64,000 bases of DNA from Pycnopodia helianthoides (lineage: Eukaryota > Echinodermata > Asteroidea > Forcipulatida > Asteriidae): positions 17,638,302 to 17,702,301 of the forward strand of contig CM063243.1 of the NCBI GenBank assembly GCA_032158295.1, read 5' to 3'. The number at the start of each line of letters is the position of its first letter. Position 1 is the stretch's first letter. The position numbers and the translations under genes were made by a program. The notes beneath the pieces were generated by a model. That model was not told where the DNA came from, ran no database searches, and saw only the letters and a program-made list of their open reading frames with translations. Of this stretch, positions 1 through 9,700 are shown piece by piece.

Positions 1-234
1 GACAAAAATTGACGCAATTTTTTAGCATTCACATGCTTGAGAGTTCAGCAAACATTAGGCATCAAAATAATAGAATTGTAAACCTAACTTACATCTGCCT
101 TAAGACTTTCCAAAGCAACGCTGTCTGTAACAGGAGAAAAAGAAAAAAATTCACACAATGTTGAAAAAGAGTTCAATTATTAATTCAAGCAGAAGTGAGA
201 GTCATTGCTGACAAAAAAAGTCTGAAAATATGAT

Positions 235-378
235 CGACTTTGTAAGAGGCAGGTTGAAAACATGGCATTTCCACCCTTTGGTAACCCCTGGAGTTAAAGT
301 TTTCCATCCCTAGCACTAGAAACGTTGGGCGTGCAGCAGATACCTATGCATGTAACGCATGGACTTACCAAGAGGATA
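235..378. repeat. Dispersed repeat fragment, related to 2505-2565 and 3690-3790
   Basis: The stretch with TTGGTAACCCCTGGAGTT recurs at 3731, and the neighbouring CGTGCAGCAGAT segment recurs at 2511. All three lie in UNC79 introns. No ends or coding capacity can be seen. Confidence 0.6.
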
Positions 379-462
379 GAGTCTGCAGAAAAAAACTGCA
401 AGATCCATATGAAGAAATGCAAACAAAGTAACGGTTATCCATGATTGATTGTCAAGTCTCAC

Positions 463-731
463 CTTGTGTAAGTGTAGCAGTAAATCCAAACCACTGGAAC
501 ACCATGCTGAGCAGACGGCCAACCACCTCGTCAGCAGTCCTGTCCGTCGGGTTGCATTTCTCAATCAGCAGCCACAACCCAAAGCGGCTGAGCAGACGAG
601 AGTCACCCTCTACGCTCTCCAGGTCGATCACTTCATTCTCCGAGGGCTGGCTGAACATGTCTGTGGTTGTCTCGGCCTCGGCTGCCGCCATAAGCGGATC
701 CTTCTCACCGATGTGAGCTTCTTTCAGGAGG
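463..731 (-). CDS. UNC79: UNC79 coding exon 12 (last in the window)
   Basis: 269 bp, acceptor CAACCAG, donor CAAG|GTGAGA. It encodes (S)LLKEAHIGEKDPLM, an acidic alanine-rich linker, then DSRLLSRFGLWLLIEKCNP and VVGRLLSMVFQWFGFTATLT. These match vertebrate SLLKEAEFH and DQRLLSQFGIWFL...MVFQWFHSTAY. The acceptor at 732/733 was chosen over a nearer AG because it restores both the phase and SLLKEA. Confidence 0.93.
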
Positions 732-3700
732 CTGGTTGCAAAATGATCAAAGCAACAAACAACAAATCGTAAATGGCCTCATCTCGACCCCTACAGACTC
801 TTTCTCAAAGTATTTCTCAAGTTCTGATTGCTAAATCATCTGAGTGTGGGTTCGATTCCCAATCATGACATTATGTCCCTGAGCTAAGCACTTATCCATA
901 ATTGCTTCTCTTAACCCAGATGTATAAATGGAAACCTGAGAGGGCAGAGACAGTGTTGTGTTGGATTAACCCCTTAGCGCTAATTTAAGCAGCTTGGGGT
1001 TGTATGCTCCCCAGGGAGTTGAGAAAGTTTGTGGAATGGTCAAAGTATGCCCGATGAACAGGTATAACAAGGCCATATAAGTGCTATATAAGAAGCCACT
1101 ATTGTTATTGTAAGTGTCAAAACAATCTGGGCATCAGTGGTTGTTTATGTCAAAAGAATTTTGGTAGCGAGACGGTTAACTGTACCTTATGATCGCTTCA
1201 CAGAGGTAACTCTGTGTCTCTTTATCACATGAGAGTGGATCAGCGGGGAAGTCTTGAATGATATGATCTTTCCTCTCAGTGTGGATGTAGTTGTTACAGC
1301 TTTGACAGTAACGGATCGGCCGGTTACCCTTGAAGCCGGTACACTCAGAAGAGTAGCAGGTAAACAGGGCTTCTTTTTCAGATGAAGAACAATTCTGAAA
1401 TGAGCAGCAAAAAAAATACAGTGGTTTGAAAGGAGTCTCTTTGGCAGTGACGTGAAACGCAGCTACTGTCTGCCTGTGAAAGTCAAATTGCATGTCATCA
1501 GCTCAGTGCTGTAAGGTTGTTAACTGCAAATTCATATCCATAGTGATCAAAAAGAAGTAAAATAAAAATGCATATAAATTTTTTAAAATAAATCAAAATT
1601 CACAAAGAATTATTTTTTCTTGGAAAATAAATGTTTCTTTTTGTCAAACAATTACTTTGGAGACCACTTTTGATCAATAAACTCCATTCGCAAGAGCAAT
1701 TTTATGAAATCCATAAAAGCTGCACTACTGACCTTATAGTCCTGAGCCGTTGATGTAAAGGTATGGTGTGGGTCTAACCACAAGCGCACACAAGCGCACA
1801 CAAGCGCACACAAGCGCACACAAGCGCACACAAGCGCACACAAGCGCACACAAGCGCGTCGTCTAAACAAACACAACTGAACAGTAACACACATGGCATC
1901 CAACTCACAAAATGGCAAAACCAAGATTTGGTGAATTTGGTCAAAAGAATACTGAACAGAATCTATTAAAATAAGTTTTTTTAAACTAAGACAATTTAGA
2001 CTGCCAGGTTGATCTTTCCAGGCTTACAGAAAGTGTTAGAAACATTTTCCTGTACCTTATTCTCGCAGGTCTTTGCGACATTTTCCTGGGGCTGTAGAAC
2101 ATTCAGAAACGGCTTGGAGTCACATATTTCTCTAAACATGAACAACAAATGAAGACAACTTCAATAAAACAAATCTTAAGGACATCAATATTAAATTCTT
2201 GACATATTGCATGGAGGAACAGTTCCCTATATTTGTTGTTAATCATGGTTACCTGGCATGAACTGTTTTAAAACATTTCATAAACTTCCTTTACTCATGA
2301 AAATACCAGGAAGTTTGTCGTGAGACGGCAACATACCCAAATAAAGATGATAACCATTTACTTTTGCTGACAAATGTATTCGGTTAAATTGTTCTCAAAA
2401 TGAAAAGATTTCACATACGTTCTTCAAAGACTAAGGTCTTCTCAGAATTAAAAAGTTTCTGTCATCAATGAAATAGGTGTTTTGGAGCCGGAAGTAGCGA
2501 ATACTTTGAGCGTGCAGCAGATGCGCCCTCGTGTGACGCAGCGACTTACCGACAGGATTGGCACATGATGATGAAGCAATAGAACTCCTTACCTGTTAAC
2601 ATAGTCACTGCAGACTTGACACAGATACAATGGAGGTGGGTGTTTACTGTACTTGCCTGCAATCACTGGATCCATACACATCTGCAATGCACAATACACA
2701 GTAGATAGTTCCCAGTTAACGTCAAACAGCATAAAATCTGCCATCTCTTTACGGACAACGACACATAATTTTTTAGTGCACAATAAAAATACCGCCTACG
2801 GCACACAGGAGTTTTGTTAAAAGAGGTTGGGCCACGTTAGAGATCACTCTTAAACATTTTTTTTACATCCCTAAATACACCTATATCTACCAAGAAAACA
2901 CTGTGACAGAGTTATAGAATGAATGGGTATTCGGGCAAAAATCGGAACAACAGCAGTCGGTGCCAGAAAGCTGTCTCCAAAAATTCAAAAGAATAGTGAC
3001 GTCGCAGTACGTACCCCTCTGTCAAACGGCTGTTTGTTGTTACTCATTGAGCATTGCTCAGTACAGACAATCCGGGCATTAAATACGTAAAGTGACGTCA
3101 TGTTTGTTTGCTGCCCTCATTTACGGGATTTTGATAAAACAATTTAGGCGGCGGTCTAGTGAACGGAGTAAAAACTCCCTGCAAATATCACTTCTTTTGT
3201 TAATGTAATGTTACAAAAGATGCAACAAATTATAGAAAGCAGAAAACTAAAAAATAACGTCAACTTCAATCACCATGGCCCATCCTCTTTAAATTCCTCG
3301 CATGATTGGTTATTGAACCACTTGGCTGCATTGAATAGTTAGAATATTACAGCTCAAAGCCAAAACCCAAGTTGCCCATAACGATAACATATATCAGGAA
3401 CTATCCATTTTCAAATCCTTAATACATCAAAGCTGCATATTATGTTAATATACATAAATTTACAGAAAAGTACTAAAGTGCATTAATTACCAAACAAAAC
3501 AGTGTGAAATAGACAATGATGGAGGAGAAGTAACATGTGATGTGAGCTTGGCGTCACTGAAATGCAGTGAACAATTTGCTCATGTTGAAATACGACAACT
3601 TTTGGTTGGAAACTTTTTTGAGAAAATCTTTTGTAAAAGACAGTTTGACAAGGGGTGACAGTGAGAAAAAAATCTGCAAACTAGGATCCAAATTATAGGA

Positions 3701-6700
3701 GGAATGTTGAAATGATGGCATTTTCACCTTTTGGTAACCCCTGGAGTTTAGATTTCACAGAGCTTAACACGTTGACTGCCGGTCATATATTCGTAGGGCA
3801 TTCCCATTTGCCAAGTGCGTGATGCGCATGCGTTGCATACCAAATAGTACAACAAAAACAAAAATTGAACAATACGCATTCAAAGGGATGTATGTCCTCA
3901 CCACTGCAGGAAAAGCGTATGTATTCGTGCTCAGTGTTGCCAGTGTATTAAATAACAATACAAAGCCCTTTCATTCGCTACGATTTGTAATCGTAGTGGC
4001 AGAATCCGTATACACCTGTTACTACCAATATACTCGCAGGCGCAGCCAATGTGTTAATAGGAACAGTGTTCTCAGCACAAGAGAAGTAGATCAAAGAGGA
4101 TTTCTCCATATGTGGAGAAAAAAACTGATTTTCTTCACCAAACTGACTTAAATAATCTGAATTAAGATAAAAGTCTAAAAATTTATCATCCAAACCATTT
4201 TCTTTCAGAGTCTTTCCTACAGGTACAACAGCAACCCTCTTCAGATGATTCTACTAACTGACTAAAGTTTGAGATTTTTTAAATCATAATGCGTGCAAAT
4301 AAATCTCACCTTGACAGCAGCGTTATTCACAGGAGATAAGCAGTTGGATCTCTGGCACAGAATGGGCTTCCAACCTTCAAGAAACATTTTTATTGTTAAT
4401 GTTGTCCGTCGTAATTTTTTGTTGTTGAAGTATTTTATTTATTTTTGATGTAGCCAGTTGCATTGGAGTTGAAGACTTTCAAGTTTCAGCTATTTACTAT
4501 TTTAATTCCTTAGGCTTATTATCTTGTTTGTGTAGTATTATTATTTTTGTATTTTGCATAACTCTTTTTGATGTGCCGAATAAACAATAGTATAATGATA
4601 TTAAATAATAGTGAATAATTTGATTGATCTTCATAAGCCATTTGACCAGTAGTTCATAGCAATCTATGCAGGAGGAAGCAGTAATTATTATTATTACTAT
4701 TATTATATCATTATTATTATTATACGTTTTTGGTGATGAAACCAAAGATGCCTAATAAGTGAACTTAATCACTGTAACTTGCAAGCCTGAGGAAACCTGT
4801 AAACAAGGCTGCTTGCTATGTGAACCAGAAACACCGGGTTAACCCTACTCTTCCACAATAAGTGTTCTGGGTTCTTTTACGTGCACTACCAATCCTAGTA
4901 CACTGGACCTATGGTTTAAATATCCCATCGGAAGGACAAGGCAATTATGGTAAAGGTATCTTGCTCAAGGACACAAGTGCCACGACAGGGACTCGAACCA
5001 ACACTCTGCTGATGAAAAACACCAGAGCTTGAGTCCAGTGCTCTTAACCACTTGGCCAAAACAGGCCAACTATGTATTTGTTTTACTTGAATCCTACAAA
5101 CTGGTTTGAATGAAAAACCTCAGAATTGCAAAGTGATCAGAGAACTACAATTAGCACAGACTATTATAAACTTGTCATCCTAACCTTGGAATGAACAATA
5201 CAAGACACTGTCCGACTCTCACACAGATTGGAACAGTTAAAATATGATTTGGTTTCCAAGGTTTGACACGGTTTCAAAAAGGTTTTCACATGTTAGAATA
5301 GACTTCTTGCATATGACGTCACACTCTCAAACAGCGCATAGCTGTTTCTTGGTGCATAAAAACATGAGCGTGACCTCAGCATACCAGCAGAGTTGCATGT
5401 TAAATGCAAGAGGTCTATATGCAAGATACTGTACACATACAAAATACAGTTATTACAATATACAAATCGGGTAATAAACCACAAGGGAAACTGAATGGGT
5501 ACATATAATTCAATTTTTGGTGAAAAAGCCAAATTAAATAGAGCGGGATTTGAACCTGCAACCTCTAGATTTACATGCCTGTGCTCTACCAACTGAGCTA
5601 GAGATAGTAGCCCTATATTGGCAATCTCCTAATTTTGTCAATATCTTGTTTGGGGGGGGGGGGGCACAGGTCCCCACACAAGTAACTCACATGTATAGGA
5701 GAAGTCCCGATCCTCAACGTGGGAGGGCACCAGAGATGGCCAGTAATGGAAAAGAAGGTTAGATGCAGCACCACGAGCTGATGACGGACCAAAGGCTATG
5801 GTACATAAGATATCCTGTCAGAAAATACAATTATCCGTTAGTCATGGAGAACAGTGAGTGAAATTTCATCTGAAATCAGGGCGACGACCCCAGATGTCTA
5901 CGTGGTATAGCGATTGAGATGAAATAAATTTCATAAACCATTGTTCATATCACTTACTTTGAAAAACATCTTTCTTGTATGTCATAATGCACTCCATCAG
6001 CTGAGCATGATGAGCTGAAAACAAATAATCATACACAAAAAAATCAACTTTTTTCTTACAAATCTACAAGACAATTACAGCTGCTTGCATCATCAAGTAT
6101 AAAATGCAGGTTGAACTTGGTATTTTTGAAAAGATTCTGCACAGAAAACCACATGTAGTAAAAAATGGAAATCAAACGAGTCCTTGGGGAATATCCAGTA
6201 TAGCTTAAGTGGCTCACACAGAGTTATAAAAGTATTGGTAATGAAAACAGTGCAAAAAAGAAATACAGTCATTACTGCTTCATTGGGTGTGTTTCGAATG
6301 ACTGAATGATTTTTGTAAGTTCTTAAATGAAGACAGGCCTTGAATTTTACACGGACTGCAGGCCCCGAGGCCAGTCATATTATTAGCTTTTGGTCAGTAA
6401 ACTCAAGGCCGGAACGAGTCCTGACTGTCTTGTGTTTTTCAATTGAATAATATTACCTTTCTGTGTAACTATCTTAAATTGATCAAAAAGTGATGTTCAA
6501 ATGTTGACTTTGAGTCTGGTAAATATCTTTCAATTCTGTTGAGTATGGAAGTACAAATTAAACAAAGTAAACTTACAATACTTGGGATCTTACCCTTGTT
6601 CTTGCAGTGTTGTAGAACCAGCATTATGACTGCTGAAACCGACATGGAAGCATAAGTATCGCCTTCGATGGACTGCACCTCAGCTGGTGACAAAGTAGTT

Positions 6701-9700
6701 TACAAACAAAAATCACATTTAACTGGTATGAATGCAATTCATATCAAGTGATCCTACCATATAATTTAGGTCATTGGATGAATATCGATTTCAACAGCAC
6801 AGGGTAGCTCAAGTTCAAAACTAGTGGTGGTTGACGGAATCGATATGTCGTGCCCTCACACACACTGCAGCATCATTAGTAAGTTGGGTGTGCCAAAAAA
6901 ATCAAACAAAATACAAGTACATTTTCAACTCCTTCATTTCATTCTTGTTTGGGCAAAGACATTGCTCCTTGGTAGAGGACACTTCCAGTAGAAATTTAAG
7001 GGGGCACCAGGACAGAGACCTCATTAACGTAGGACACAGCCTCCTGGTAACTCCTAGCCTGATCTATGGCGTGTGTTATTTAAAAAGAACACCACTTTTT
7101 TTAAAGAAATTAACTTACAGAGACATATTGGGAGTAGCGTGGTGCACAAGAGATCCACTGTTTCCTTTTGCAGAGCCATTGGGAAGATGGCCAGAGTGGA
7201 TGCCACTGTGTGTGGTATAGTATCCACTATCTCAGGCTCCAAGAACCATAAGATGCAGCCAAACAACTGCTGAATAGCCTGACCCAAATCTGCCATCAAA
7301 TCGCACAATTTAACACAGTCAAACATCGTTGAAAAAGAAGTTAGGCGCATTTTTGTTACAGGAGATACAACAGGAGAAATTTGAACAAAGTGAAAGAGAA
7401 CGACATACATTGTAAAAAGACGAGTTGGAGGCTATATATTGGTTCCAGTTTGCTAAACTCAAGGCAGGTAAGTGATGTGTGACGCTTTGCATGGTATGGA
7501 TAATAGGAAATAGGAAGTAGCTATATTGCGGGTAAAACCATGTGCAAATCATGTAGCATGTAAGGGCCGAGCGGTTAAGAGCACCCGACTTAAGCTCTGG
7601 TGTTTCTGATCAGTAGAGCATTGGTTTGATTCCCAGTCATGGTACTTGTGTCCCCGAGCAAGATACTTTAACATAATTGCTTTGTCCTTTGGATGGGACA
7701 TTAAGCCATAGGTCCTGTGTACTAGGATTGGTAGTACACGTAGGGGTGAACCCCGGTGTTTCTGATTCACATAGCGAGCACCCTCGTTTACAGGTTTCCT
7801 CAGGCTTACAAGCTACATTGATTAAGTTCACTTATGAGACATCCTTGGTTTCACTGCTAGAAAAATATAATAATGATAACCATGTGTAAATCAGTATACT
7901 CCAACAGGCAGAGTATACTGTTTGACATGTTGAGACCATATTATTGGCTCTTTTCAGAGCCAATACTTCTCCCGTAAGAGATTTGCACATGGTTGTACCC
8001 GCATGTTCACTGGTAATATCTACTTCCTGCAATGCAGAATCAGAGTCTTAAATTGCAGCGTGCAATTCCTACAAAAACCAAAACCAACTCTCACCTGGTG
8101 AAAATGATACCAAATTATTGACCATAACACTCTAACCAACTTGAATTCTCCATTCCAATCATCAATCACTGCAATTAATTCCTTTATTGAGCTACAAACA
8201 AATCCATACTGAACAGTGTGTATTGAACGCCACGTGCACTATACCAGCTGCAAAATCTGGCTGTCCACAGCGGCATTGTAGTCACCACAAAGCTCATTAC
8301 TTCAGCTTCAGGTAATAATGATAACAAGTACACAGAAAAAGTGGGAACTAAAATGAAAGTATGAATGAAAATGTAGATGCTGTGCATTGGTTCAGAATCA
8401 AGTTCAATCATAATACTGGCTTCTTGTATAGCGCTCAAATTCTGTCGAGTAGTGATGCTCATGGCGCTTGAACATAATTACCCTGGGCCATTCATTTCAC
8501 TCCTAGAAACATCTTAACCCCCCATGGGGATTATACAGCCTGTACAGCCAGCTAAATCAATCCCAAGAACCATCTCTGCCCTCACAGGTTACCCATTTAC
8601 CCCTCTGGGTGAAGAGAAGCAAAATTAGAGTTTTGTGTCTTGCTCAAGGACACGGGTGTCATGGTAGGGATCCGAAACCAACACCCTGATGACTTGTGGC
8701 ACCAGAATTTGAGTCTGGTGCACAAGACTGCTCAGGCACTGGGAATTGAAAAAGGGACTTTATAGATTGTGCAAGTCTCGCTCATGTTTCAACCTTTCAC
8801 CTAGCCTTGATTTTGTTTCCCTCAAACATTGAAGTAATGTAACCCAGGAATCCCAAAATAGTTTAAATTGACCCAATGGGAGACTTTTGAACGCTAGAAG
8901 GCAGCAGACATACCAGGTCAAATTCCATTGTCTAGTAGTTCTAAGCATGCGCACATTGCCGAGAACGATGGATTTACCTGGTAAGTCTGCTGCCACCAAG
9001 CGTCCCAAAGTCCCCCATTCACCTGATGTCATCATCACAAGAATCTTGGTTGTGCCATTTTGGGAGTCAATGTTCCTGTATCTTTTACAGTGCAGTGCGC
9101 ATATTAGGTGACGCAGCATTTACACCCTTACTATCATTTTTACGTGCAATTTGACTCCCAAACACTGCCAGACACTAGCCACGTGTGGCATCGGTGCAAG
9201 GGGTCAATACACACAAATACTGCACAGTCTATTCAACTGACTTGAGTACAGGGCCCAATTTCATAGAGATGCTTAAAGGCACTGGACACTATTGGTAGTT
9301 ACTCAAAATAATTGTTAGCATAAAAACTTGCTTGGTAACGAGCAATGGAGAGCTGTTGATAGTATAAAACATTGTGAGAAACGGCTCCCTCTGAAGTAAC
9401 ATAGTTTTGAGAAAGAAGTAATTTCTCAGTAAAATATTTGAATTGATTTTGAGACCTCACGCGTGAGGTCTCGAAATCAAGCATCTGAAAGCACACAACT
9501 TTGTGTGACAAGGGTGTTTTTTTCTTCCATTATTATCTCGCAACTTCGATGACCAATTGAGTTCAAATTTTCACAGTTTTGTTATTTTGTGCATATGTTG
9601 AGATACACCTAGTGAAATGACTGGTCTTTGACAATTACCAAAGGTGTCCAGTGTCTTTAAGCACAAAAAATAGCTCAGCACAATAAAATCACGCTTACCA

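Noticed and set aside
1781..1858. CRISPR-like array
   Set aside because: Units are 10 bp with no spacers, in an intron of an animal gene.
1652..1924. Cysteine-rich 90-residue protein
   Set aside because: The repeats RLCALVCACV come from translating the 10-bp minisatellite.
5540..5612. tRNA gene on the minus strand
   Set aside because: Same SINE family; the acceptor stem is poor and the tail is shared with the other copy.
8760..9119. 119-residue minus-strand ORF
   Set aside because: It lies across a MITE and a dispersed repeat, so the open frame is incidental.
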